Assembly: GCA_036583965.1 (NCBI GenBank)
Contig: JAZBQD010000014.1
Span: 42,940,990 to 43,004,989 of the forward strand
DNA length: 64,000 nucleotides
Direction: 5' to 3'
DNA from: Prunella strophiata
Taxonomy: Eukaryota > Chordata > Aves > Passeriformes > Prunellidae
Position 1 is the stretch's first letter, and each line of letters opens with the position of its first letter. A program made the position numbers and the translations under genes. Under the pieces are notes generated by a model that was given only the letters and a program-made list of their open reading frames with translations, had not been told where the DNA came from and did no database searches. Below, one piece after another: positions 53,056 to 64,000 of this stretch.

Positions 53056-56000
53056 AGTCCTGCAGTGCATGGCACTATCTAGATAGGACTGCACTGTACT
53101 CCTTTAAGATCAGCATAAAAAAGTAACCAGACTTTTTATGGAGCTAAATATTTGACACAATTATAGGCATCATTCAAAGCAAGCAAAGAAACTGCTTTAA
53201 AAATAGTTTGAATGCTACAAGAGAAATAGGGCTGCCAGTATAATAATATATAAAATTACATCAAGTAAATATGTGGCTCTGTCTGTTACTAATTAAATCA
53301 TATGCTAGACCCTCCTCCCTCAATTAGGTAACTGCCCAGATAAGAGATGGGTAATAATATGAATTTTCATAATAATATCCTCAGACATCTCAAATTAGCC
53401 CTTTGACTTTAATTTCTTTGTGCCTCAGTATAAAATGTGGACAATAATGGACAATAATACTTCTGTTGTGAAGGCTATTGTGAAGATAAATATATTAATG
53501 CTTGAGAAGCCCTTAGGAAATACAGCAATGAGTGTCACCAAAAAAGTCCACAAGGAAATGAATGATTTCATCTTCATATCAAGGTTCCAATCACGTGCAG
53601 TAAGTAAGGCCTGGGGCCACAGGCTGCACAGAAAAGGTAAACCAAAATATCAAATAGCTTCTCATTAAGTGAACACCATTCATCCAGTGCAGCAAGTGAG
53701 AGAGGTCCTGTGGAAAAATGGAATGTGAATAGATAATTAAAGATTGTATCACAATGCATGGACAAAATAGGGGTGAAAAGTTTATACTGGTGACTTAATT
53801 CTGACATCTCCTAATTCCTGAATGCATGATTCTGCAGCTTCAGTGGTGTTGTCACATTTTAAACACCATTTTTTACATGTCATTGTATTTGTCTTGCTTA
53901 AATTATCATCTGCTCATTTCTGATATTAGGCTTGTTTGTATGATGCTTTTCTTTCTCTAATCCCCTGTATTTAGAACACATTGTCTAGATATGAAAATCT
54001 TTGCAGCCTGACCTTGAGGAACAGTAAGAGTTTGTATAATTTAGATTAGTACAGTAATTGTTTGGCCCAGATGCCAGAAACATCCCCAAGGGTATTTAAC
54101 ATTTATTCAGGAGATGTAGCTGTTGCTTTTCAACTTAAGGTCAGGACGAAAGCACAACTTGGAGCCAAAAGAACATGCTGCAGTTCTTGTCTGGGAGGTG
54201 GCACTTGCAGGTGGCTGGGGCACCACCAAGCAGCTGCCTTCAGAAATGTCACCCAGCACACTCTGGGAAGTCTGGGCAGCTTTCTCCAACACACAGTCTG
54301 CAAAAACTGGGCCAAATCAACACCATAAAAATGTACACTCGCACTCGTGATGTGGAACAACAATCTTCTTGGTTTCCTCTAACTCTACGTGTCTGTTAAA
54401 GCAGATCACTTAATAATTTCTTTTCTGCCACCTATTCCTTAACAGATTGTGTGTTATACATGGGATCAGTGCTGCTGTTGAGAATTGTTTCTCCACTTTG
54501 GGCACATAGTTCTGAAGTGGAATGAAATTTCATTACAGACCAAATGCATGCTGCACATTGTATATAGTCAAGTCCAAAAACCACCTGAGTGAAACAAAAA
54601 GTAAAGAGCCATCCAAGAAGGATTATAGGATTATATCCTTAAATCCATAGTGAGATACGTTAGAAAGTGATGTACACTGTTTTCTCATTTTCATCTGCAG
54701 GCAATAGAATGGATTACCTAGCCACAAATTTCCATCATTTAATTCCTTGTGTGGTACGTGATGCGGGAAACAACATCACAGCAAAGCTCAGTGAGAGCTG
54801 ATGGAGAGTGAAATCAAAGCTGGGTTTATATGAAAGAAAGTGCTTCAATGTCTCTCCTGAAAGATGAAATAAAATCACAGACAAAATGACCATTACCAGC
54901 CAGAACAACTACAGTGCAGTCTTCTGACTTACTGTATCACTAAATTAATGCTGGCAGGGGTGCAAGCCATGAATTCACTGAGAAGTGCAGTGCTCCAGAG
55001 GCTTCTATGATTGTTGAAAAAGAGATGGAAAGAGAGCTGGCCAGGACAGAGTAAAAGCTTCTTGAAGGTGATGGCCAAATTTGGCTGGCCCCAGCAGAAA
55101 AGCAGCCATGCCAAGGTTGGGTCACTGAAACCATGAGTACTTCCCTGGGACTGGGGCACGACCACCAGCAACTGCCTTTGGTCTGTGCTTCCCCCTGTGC
55201 CTCTGGTGCACCGTGCAGTGCTGCTGGATGGAGGGAGACCACTGCAGGGGATTAAGCCAATTTCAAATCTTTCTTTCTGCTGATGTGCTACCATGCACAG
55301 CAGGACTATCCTGCTACCACCATGATCTTAATGCAGAGACAGGGAACTGCTTGCAAATGTCTGCTACGACCTGGAGGTGGCCAGGCTTGAAGCTGCAGCC
55401 ATGACTGCTGTGCCTGGGCTTCTTTCTCCCTTATGGCCCCCATAAGTGCTTCAAACCACTCCCAGCATCACTCTGCCTTAGGACACACACTGCCTTCCCC
55501 AGAGCCACTCCTGAAAGCAGCTCTTCAATTCAGCTATTTTCATCCAGGGAGAAATGGATTCCATGCCTGCTGTGACTGATTTCAGGGGCTCTGACAGCTC
55601 CACCTTGCATTGGTTGCTAATGGATAGTCCCCTCCGTGCCTGTGGCTGCCCTCTCTGCTAATGAAGCGGGAGATGAAAGCACATGGCACCATCACATACT
55701 ACCTGAGGCTGTGTCATTCTGGCATTAGAGGTATCAAGACAAGTTCAGCATTACTAGCTACTGCAGCAATCAAAAAAGTGTTGGGGAGAGTGAGGTGAAA
55801 ACTACAGCTCTTTCCCAATTTGAGCAACATCACCTTTGTCTCTGCTCGTACCATTCCAACAAGAGCCATGGCATGTTCATATGCCTACAGCACCCATTGG
55901 CTCAGGCAGGGCTCTAAGGAATCTTAATGAAAAACTATATTGCAAATACTATCTGGGTGCCAGGAAGAGATAAAGAAGAGGTTAATTATTTGGGGACCAG

Positions 56001-59000
56001 CCGAGGCATAGCACAGTCCAAAGACAGCTGCAGGACACTACTGAGACTATTTGGGAAACTCCATAGGCATTCGTTGTTTTGCTGCTCCAGTGGGAAACAC
56101 AGAAATTACACTGTGTTATGTAGTGCTGGTGCCCAGTCTATCTGTCAGACCTGGTGTTATTCTGGGGAATCTCCTTTCCCTAAAAATCATTACATGACAG
56201 AGAAGCAAACATGGTCAGATTCCAGAAGAAGGAATCTTTTTAGCTTCTGGCCTGTGGGAGACTAGAAACCTGGTTGACTGAAGGCCACACTTACACAACA
56301 CCTATGACCCACAGGGACATGATGCCAAACACAGTATAACTGAGTAATTAAATGATAGTTAAAACTCAAAAACCATCACAACCTATAATTTCAAATCATT
56401 AAAAGTACTAGGGAATACTTCCCCTCCTCTATACATATAGAAACAAATTATTTATTGATGGGCTCAGTAAAGTCTGGATTCTAACATATGTAAAAATATC
56501 TAATGCATTTGGTATTTCAAGATACTCAGTGATTGAATATGTCTGTTTTTTTATACAAATAAAAGCAGCAGCTTTATAGCATGTTAGAAGAAGTCAAAGG
56601 CAATAAAAGTAATTATAATTTTGTTAATGCTTCATATTACAGGCTTCAAACTTTTCGAGGAAGTATAAACATTTGCCATTCAATCAGCTTTGCAGAAATA
56701 ACTCAGCTAGACTAACAATGTCAAGCATATTCTTGTTTCTTTTCCCCTCTAAGGTCTGATTAAGAGCAACCAAGCTGTTCTTGCTGCCTCTTCTTACTTG
56801 AACTCAGTATTATTGATAGGTGGATCTGTATGCTCTGTACAACATGTCTGTAAGGCTTGTATGTTCAATATGCCATGCAGATAAAGGTAAGATATGGATG
56901 GGCATAAAACTTGTCATCAAGGCAGTGCTCTGTCTAATGAAGGCAAACTGAGGTCTATCTTTCTCTTTTTAATTCATTGTTTTCATTTAAAAATTGCAAG
57001 CAATTCTATCACTTAGGAAGTAGCTGAACCTGTTCAACCTCATCTCAGAATTTTTATTTCCACATAAAAACCTGTGTAACACTCATAACAAAGCAGATTT
57101 CTACAGTCAAATAATACATTCGAGAGCATTGCTGTGGAGAGTTGAAATTATCTAAATGTCACCATTACTGTTATGTCAACATAAATCACTCCAATATACT
57201 CTTAAGCAATGCAACATTTCTTACACATATAAATAACAAAGCCTATCACACACTAATTACTGATTACAGCAGAATCTATGAAAAAGCTGTCCTTGCTATT
57301 AAAGATTAAAATAGTCCCGTGAAAGACTTGCAAACAATTCCCAGATTTTCTTGTTTCTATGAGTGCATGTTTTTCTGTGAATTTGGACTGGACATGTTGG
57401 TTTCCAGGGGCAGTATGTGAAAATGCTGGGTCTACTTTTAGACAACTGCTTTGTTATTTCAGGCTAACACCTGCACTGCCAAAGAAGGGCCTCAATGTCA
57501 CATGTATGGCATGTACCCATTGTCAGGGTAAAAGGGAATGACTGTGACAAATGAGAAGCTTTTTCAGCTAATTCATTTTGTGTGTAGTCATCTCAGAGCC
57601 ATGAGGTTCCAGCTGGGACTGGTGCCTGATTACACCAGAAGCTGTACCAAGTCAGCCTCCTTCACTGAGCACCTTGGGGGCTTAAGCAGACAGTCACACA
57701 AATAGTGAAAGAAAAGAACTACAGTTGTTCCTCTTCTGCAAATGAGAAACTAAGTGACAGAGCTAAAAAAAGGGCTCAGCCCTCAGCCAGTATAAATTGG
57801 CACAAGAGGATTCAGGTCATCACAAATACACCAAGTTACAGCAGCTAAAGAAAACACTGGAGTTGAATTTATAATGCCTGAGATAAATATAATGCATCCG
57901 AGCAAGATTTAACCATCTGCAATCAGTATAAAAGATGAAATGTACTTAAAAATACTGTGCTTCACATGTCTTGTTTAATAAAATCCACAGCATAAAATGA
58001 TGGTGCCAGTTATCAAACTAGACAAGCACAGAATGGTAACACTGCAAGAAAAACCAGACAGCTCGTTAAAATGGCAAGTCATATAATGTGCAGTAAGGGA
58101 AAAAATACACCCACCTTTTCTCAGCAGAAAATGATTTTGCTTATAATTTTCCTAGTCCCAAAGTAACTGAAAGACTTGAAGAAATAAACTGTAATTTATA
58201 GTGGGGCCTGGAAAGGGGGCAAAAGAATGTTTCAAGGATTTTTAGAAGGAATTTATATCTCCTGCTGGATCTTGAAAATAATTCAACAGAAACTTCTGGA
58301 TTTTAATTACACATATCAATGCTTTTTGGCCCTCACCACCCTTTTACATAAACACTATCTACACTTTCATTAGACTCTAAAGTGTTTTCCTTCAAAATAA
58401 AACCATTGGATTACCAAAGCATTATTTCATTCTCTGATCTGTAAGTATAATACATTTCCATTCTCTTTGCCTTATCCTCAGAAAACAACAAAGTGAAGGA
58501 GGTGTGGAGGCTCCCTGCCCTGCTTACTCAGAGCCTTACTTCCCTGCCAGGAGAAGGGCAGAGACATTTCACTCTGTAGGACACTCCATTTCTATGTGCT
58601 TATTCCTGAGCTGGCCATTTCTGGGACCACACTAACTTGTCTCTCTTAGTACACAATAACTCACTCCCTTGTTACCAGTCACAGAGAGATGATACAGGAA
58701 AATTAAGAGAAAACAGATGCCTGATGGATGAAAGTGGAGCTCAGGAGAGCTACTGTTCTGTGTTCAAAATTTAAAGGAGAGAGACTTGATATCATTCAAA
58801 GCAGTGACTCTCAGGGAAAAAAAAACCAGCACTTTGGGACTGAAGAATTCAATGCAGCTATAAATCCATAAGTAGAAGCTGTAGAGGCAGATTCAAGAAA
58901 AGAAATCTAGGATAGGCAAGAAAGATCCACCTCTGACCTACTACAAAGAAACGCCATGGTGCCAGTAATGGCATAAGAAATATTATATTTTTTGGTTAAA

Positions 59001-59052
59001 TGGTATTTAGGTATATACTCAAGTATGTCACTTGAATTTCATAGTAAGTACA

Positions 59053-59118
59053 AATAAAGTGAAGCTGTAATTCAGGACTGTTCCTAATAAAGTGAAGCTG
59101 TAAGTCAGGACTGTTCCT
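59053..59118. repeat. 33-bp tandem duplication (two copies)
   Basis: A unit beginning AATAAAGTGAAGCTGTAA repeats at 59053-59085 and 59086-59118, with one clear difference (ATTCAGG versus AGTCAGG). It is intronic, about 570 bp left of a CR1 fragment. Confidence 0.95.
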
Positions 59119-59689
59119 TTCTAGTCCTTTAATTCACTTTTATTTTCAGGATTATTTTCAAACGTTTTACATCAGTACTGATAAGGAACACTTCCACAAT
59201 CCATAGACAGATGAGGGTGTAGAAAGGACAAAAGAAGAGGGGGAAGTCTTTACTGAGTGAGACTGCAGGAAGGAAAATCTATTACTTGCTACAGAAAGGT
59301 TTCTCCCAACATCACCCCACTTGAACCTGTCCCTTCTCCTTCAGAGATCTGCAGGCCACAGGAGGTACACTACAACAGAGCCAGCCCTCACAGCAGGCAA
59401 ACATTGCACAATTAGCTGAGTACAAGTGTGTCCTCAAAATGGTTATCCATTTCTGTAATGCTGTTTGACAGGCGTGTCTAAAGTCTGCTAGGAAGAGCAA
59501 TATACTCTGAGTGGAATGAAACACTCCACATAATTCTAACAAAAGGAAGTCCAGGATGTGTGGCTCCTCCCTGTAAAACCTGCCCCAGAAATGGAGCTGG
59601 ATCTATCATCAGTTTTCTTAAAGGCAAATTTCCATCTACCCTGACTCATCTGAAAATCCTGACACTGGTCATCCTGCCCTTATTGCTAA

Positions 59690-60048
59690 GTTCACATCTG
59701 AGAGATGACCTTATCAATCTCTGTCAGTATCTGAAGGGAAGGTGTCAAAAGGATGGAGCTGGGCACTTCTTGGTGGTGCCAAGCAATAGGACAAGAGGCA
59801 ATGGGCAGAAACTGATGCACAGGGAGTTCCACCTGAATATGAGGAAGAACTTCCTTACTGTGCAAGAGACCATGCTCTGGATTGCCCAGAGAGGTTGTGG
59901 AGTCTCCCTCACCAGAGATGTTCAAGAATTGACAAGAGACAACCCTGTGCAATGTGCTCTAGAATGACTCTGCTTGAGCAGGGAGGTGGGACCAGATGTC
60001 CCACTCTGGTCCCTTCCAGCCTTGCCCATTCTGTGATTCTATGTGATT
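59690..60048 (+). mobile_element. CR1 LINE fragment, 3' end (about 360 bp)
   Basis: CR1 3' sequence. It includes the conserved stretch around CAGGGAGTTCCACCTGAATA, the AGGAAGAACTTCCTTACTGT motif, the GAGAGGTTGTGGAGTCTCC motif and the end TTCCAGCC...ATTCTGTGATTCTATG. It is better preserved than the other copies here, so probably younger. It is intronic and antisense to TMEM117. The 5' boundary may extend slightly to the left of 59690. Confidence 0.93.
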
Positions 60049-61671
60049 TAATACTTTGCTCTCTCAACATGAGATTATTGCAATAGCAATGCTAGAACTA
60101 CATTGTAAATAAAACATGTCAACATATTTTCACAGTCCAAATAAAAAACTTTAAGTAAATAAATAACTCCATCACACAAATATCACTTAGAAATGCAATT
60201 TAAAAGATCCTCTTGCTTTGTGCTATAAAAATATGGAAGACTGCTCAGGACAAGCTGTTTCACATAAGATTTTTCTCTGTATTAAGCAACTCCAAGATCA
60301 AAATACTGGAATTTCTTTTTTCAAAGCCAAAAGGATGGTCTAATAGTTATTTTATACAAAGACAGCTCTGTTTTTCTACCCTGCATGCAATATCAAATTC
60401 AGTATAGCTTGATACATCCTGCATTTTCATCCATACTTTCATTACAGCTCTGTGAAGTACAATCATTTATTATATATTCTCTTGAATCTTTTTGAAACAT
60501 CAAACAAAATGTAAAATTCAAAGGTAGAGAAAACAAAGCGCTAGAAATCTTATGAGAAAAGCAGTATTACGAGAAAAACAGTGTTTCCTTTCTTATCCTC
60601 CCAGTTCTAACCATGAACCACAGTGAGCACTGAACAGTGGTGGACGTTGGAAAACAAAAATGAACTATAGGACTCTATGCACCTTTCAAGTCCTAGTACA
60701 GCAGTGATAAAATCTGAGTGCCACCAGTGTCACCTCTATGATAATTACTAAAGTAATAGGTAGCTTTTTAAAGAGAACTGAGTGCTTCAGAAACACTCTC
60801 TGCTGGCAGAATTAATAATATTTTGGAGAGGATGGACCCATTCGTTCTTCTTATAGTCTTTGCTGACCTTCAGTTCAACAGACTAACATGTCTAGGACAA
60901 AGAGCAAAGTCATGGGCCTTCCATGCTCCTCTTCCTTGCCTCAGCCCAAATGACATAATCTTTCACAGAGGTTTGGGGTGAATTATTCACACAAGGCTCT
61001 AACCACATACAGATGCAAAGGGGCAGAGCACAGCATCACATGAAGGTTTTTGGCCACATACTTGTGACCCAGACTCCTTTCTTAGCACATAGATTCAAAG
61101 GAGCAGACATCAGGCAGATTACAATGAATCATCTCCCCAGTTAAGCTTTCAGGCAGAAGTCATTACACTACAAGAACCTGTCATCAAGTGAAAAAACAAC
61201 ATCAGGTAAAGGTGGAAAGCTGAATCTTAATAGCAAATACTAATTTTCATCTATTGAAGTATCTTAGTGTGTCTGTACCTAATATCATAAATGCTTGAAA
61301 TATGGAAGTATTTCTTTCTTTTTTGTCTGAATTTATCTCATCTTCCTAAGAGAAGATTTGAATTTACAAAACAACCAGCTTCTGTTTCTTTTCCTGATGT
61401 AATTTTTGCAGAAAACATTTTCTAATTTGGAAAGTCATGCAATTCTTACCTAGCACTCTAAGAGAAATCAGCAATATTTTCACAATAAAAGGCCAGAGGT
61501 CTTTTTTGCAAAGTTACTGAGAATGATGTTATTAAATGCTCTTACTAGTAGTGATTGCAAACTAAACATTTATTTACCTTTTCGTAGCCTTAGCTAAACA
61601 CCATTTGCTCTAGAGGAAACAGAATGACTAGGCAGCCTCAACAGCCTGAGTGGAACATTAGGAGAGTGTAC

Positions 61672-61831
61672 CTGCATGACAATAAGAAGGTCAAACACCA
61701 AGATGAAAGAAGCCAAGAAGGCTCTTGAGACCTCATCACTTGGCAGAAATCCACGATTCAGCTTGTCCCAGCTGATCCAGTCAGTAGTGATGACAAGCAC
61801 AACTACAGAGGTCAGAGTAAACAGAACCGTC
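61672..61831 (-). CDS. TMEM117: TMEM117 internal coding exon (53 codons plus 1 nt)
   Basis: A 160-nt exon whose first base (G) completes a codon begun in the upstream exon, which is TGG (Trp) in the known family. It then reads TVLFTLTSVVVLVITTDWIS, a membrane segment, followed by WDKLNRGFLPSDEVSRAF and a second hydrophobic run ending LVFDLLIVMQ. The acceptor has a clear polypyrimidine tract (TTTTTTCTTCTTCCTTCCAG). The donor is CAG|GTACAC, a valid GT but a weak consensus. The segment is nearly identical to mammalian TMEM117 as I recall it, as expected for the conserved membrane core. Upstream exons for the N-terminal 200 or so residues are not seen between 61832 and 64000 and must lie beyond the window. 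Confidence 0.96.
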
Positions 61832-64000
61832 CTGGAAGGAAGAAGAAAAAATAGTTCAGAGAGAATACGATAGTAATGAAGATGCATCATTCTATTTTAT
61901 CTGTCTTCTGACAGTCAACTAGTATTTTATCAGCACTTTTCCACTGATGAAAACACACTAAAGAAAATTAAGTGCACAAACAAATATTTTAATTTAAGAA
62001 AGAAAGCAGTCAGTTGTATTCTTAGTGAAAATAAATTTAGTAGCTAGTACTAAGCATGTTGCAAAATTAGCTGGAGTATATCACTCTGGTTCTTCATTCT
62101 GTAATTTTCACTGAAGATAAAAATCAGTTAAGTAAAATAACAGAGAAGTAACATGTACCGAGGCCTGCATGATCTAGGCCAAATTCAAATCAACTAATTG
62201 AGAGAACATTGTCTAAGGCACCAAAGACATCAGAACCCTTGAAAATCTTTTCTAAGCTGTAAGAGCTGTAAGACACTAACTGTGAAGTCTAGTTTTTATA
62301 TGGAAACATGTCTCCATTAAAAAAAAAAAATCAATGCATTAAATTAATTTTTTTGCAAATTCTGGAGATTGTAGAAAGATTTTGCTTTGAGTTTTCTAAG
62401 ATGTCCTTCGTAAAAGTTTTCAACAATTTTATAACTTTTCTGAGAAGTGAGTGAAGAGTGAATCACAAAAGTATTAAGGCCTCTGTATAAGTGCTACAAG
62501 AATTCCAGAAGATGCATTTGACTAATTCATACAATTTTGAAACACAGTATTTAAGAAAACATCTTTCTAAGCTAGTCCCTGCAAAATACTTCTGCATCAT
62601 TTCCAGCAGCACTTTGGTAATACCTTACAGAGTTGGCAGCAGTGACTGATTGAATTTCTGGTTCCGTGGAAGCTGGAAAATTTAGCTGGTAATTTAAGGC
62701 TGAGCAAGGCTTCTTCCAGTAGCCATAGCTGTCAGCAAATCTGTGCTGTAATAGTGGCATATCAAAATCTGAATGCATGCTCATGGCTAAATAATTGTGG
62801 CAGGATTTTTTTTTTTTCTACAGCAATAATATCTCATTTTCTTGAGCTACGGAGGGTTGTAAAATAAATTGAAGAATATTTCCCATGACATTTCCAAACA
62901 GGACCAATACTTAGCAGAGGGAAAAAAAATCTGTACACCAGTAGTCACAGGCTACCAGTCTGTATGCATTTCTTTTTATACAGCAGCCTTGTCAGTATCT
63001 GTGAGGAAGGGAAAACAAATATGCACATAGACAATAGTATAATACATTTGGACTCATAAACATCATTCTTCTGTCATGATGGGCTGCACTTCTTCACAAT
63101 GTAATGAGACACAAAATTACTTGACTGCTACCACCTTTACCTTGGAACATCTATTTTTGTTCTTAATAAATTAACTCAGCTACACGCAACACTGTGGTTG
63201 ACACCCTAACAATTTCCCTTGAAAGAATTATGAGCACCTAGGCAAGAAAAAACAATAAATGAGGCATATTAGATGTAATTAGATCTAAGCAAAAGTCAAG
63301 CCTTCTTATCCCAAAACATTTGCTTAACTACCATCTCAACTGCCAGTACCTGAACCTGACTGACTTTTCTACAAGCTCCACTTTGGCACATACACAGAAG
63401 AGTTTACTTTGGAAAGACAGTTCTCTATCTTCCATACAGTCTCTTGAGACACACAAAAGGTGTTTTTTCCTACTTATTTCACCTTCATAGCCCAAATTAT
63501 CATGGTTAATGTTCTTACTTTACCTGAAAGGTTCTCCAGAAAGAAAGCAATCCTCAGCACTTGTCTGCTGGTCAAGGCAGACTCCCCCAGCCACTAGGCA
63601 CCCTGATTTTCCTTGACCTCTTTCTGTGGAACCACCTCTCCTGGGGCAGAGGAAGCTTAAAACTATAATACAAATCTGAGTATTTTGCTATAGGAAGCAT
63701 ATACCCAGAAGTTATGCTCAAGACTATTCTGCCTCAGTCCTCTTGAATTATGCATTTGCATTTTGGAGCAAGAGTTCAAAGCATGGAAGATCAGACTTTG
63801 GCATGTAGGCAAGCAAAGGCAGGCTTATTTTTATTCATGCTTTGTTGGCATGCATGCAAAGACCGATGTGTGTGCTCAAGTCCTGATTTCCTTGAGGAAA
63901 TGCATATGCACTTAGAAAACGGCTTTGTTATTCATTCTGAAATGTCAAATAGGGAGGGAAGGGAGCAGAAAATGGGCTGCTAATAGAATAAGAAAATGCA
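61832..64000 (-). other. TMEM117: TMEM117 intron, 3' part only (continues beyond the window)
   Basis: Intron sequence upstream of the 160-nt exon. I checked both strands for the expected preceding TMEM117 residues (a loop with a TDMMLQD-like motif) and did not find them here, so that exon lies past 64000. Contents are AT-rich single-copy-looking DNA with short A and T runs (12-base T run at 62806-62817). A 70-codon open frame at 62572-62784 on the minus strand has no recognisable similarity. Confidence 0.8.

Larger units (their letters stand above)
35737..61671 (-). other. TMEM117: TMEM117 large intron (25.9 kb)
   Basis: A GT-AG intron between the 160-nt and 130-nt exons. It holds three CR1 fragments (36868-37698, 51455-51622, 59690-60048), all on the plus strand and so antisense to the gene. 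It also holds an (ACT)n microsatellite, a 26-base poly(A) run, a poly(T) pair, a (GCT)5 tract and two short tandem duplications. GC-richer patches at about 40680-41060 and 54060-55440 contain only broken open frames. No additional exon is needed to join the flanking exons in the correct phase. Confidence 0.9.

Noticed and set aside
62572..62784. Possible extra TMEM117 exon
   Set aside because: The translation does not resemble TMEM117, and the frame has no matching splice sites in the needed phase.
1..64000. CRISPR arrays, tRNA or rRNA genes, intact retroviral genes
   Set aside because: No regularly spaced repeats, no tRNA box A/B pair, no rRNA segment and no reverse transcriptase or integrase frame were seen.

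Overview
The window looks like bird (avian) nuclear DNA. It is AT-rich and gene-poor, with vertebrate GT-AG introns, several decayed CR1 LINE fragments of the avian type, and two diverged LTR-like repeats. There are no bacterial or phage features: no operons, no ribosome binding sites, no CRISPR and no dense coding. The species cannot be named from the sequence alone.

One protein-coding gene can be supported: the 3' part of TMEM117 (transmembrane protein 117) on the minus strand. Its last three coding exons lie at 61672-61831, 35607-35736 and 29020-29657. The reading phases fit exactly (a Trp codon split into the first exon, phase 0 at the Gln/Asp junction, a Gly codon split into the last exon). 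Together they encode about 308 codons, roughly the C-terminal 60% of the protein. The 5' exons and promoter lie beyond base 64000. The introns are 5.9 kb and 25.9 kb, and a third intron runs off the right edge.

Layout: 1-28000 is intergenic sequence downstream of TMEM117. It holds two related LTR-like repeats in opposite orientations (about 6650-7110 minus, about 18085-18870 plus), one CR1 fragment (17370-17640, minus), and small hairpins and short repeats. 28000-29019 is probably TMEM117 3'UTR and flank, with two candidate poly(A) signals. 29020-64000 is TMEM117 exons and introns. The large intron contains three CR1 fragments, all antisense to the gene, plus microsatellites and small tandem duplications.

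I looked for an unusual system and did not find one. The long open frames outside TMEM117 look like chance or repeat-derived frames. The most useful observations are the precise TMEM117 exon structure, the inverted pair of related LTR-like repeats, the antisense CR1 set in the intron, and several recent-looking short tandem duplications.
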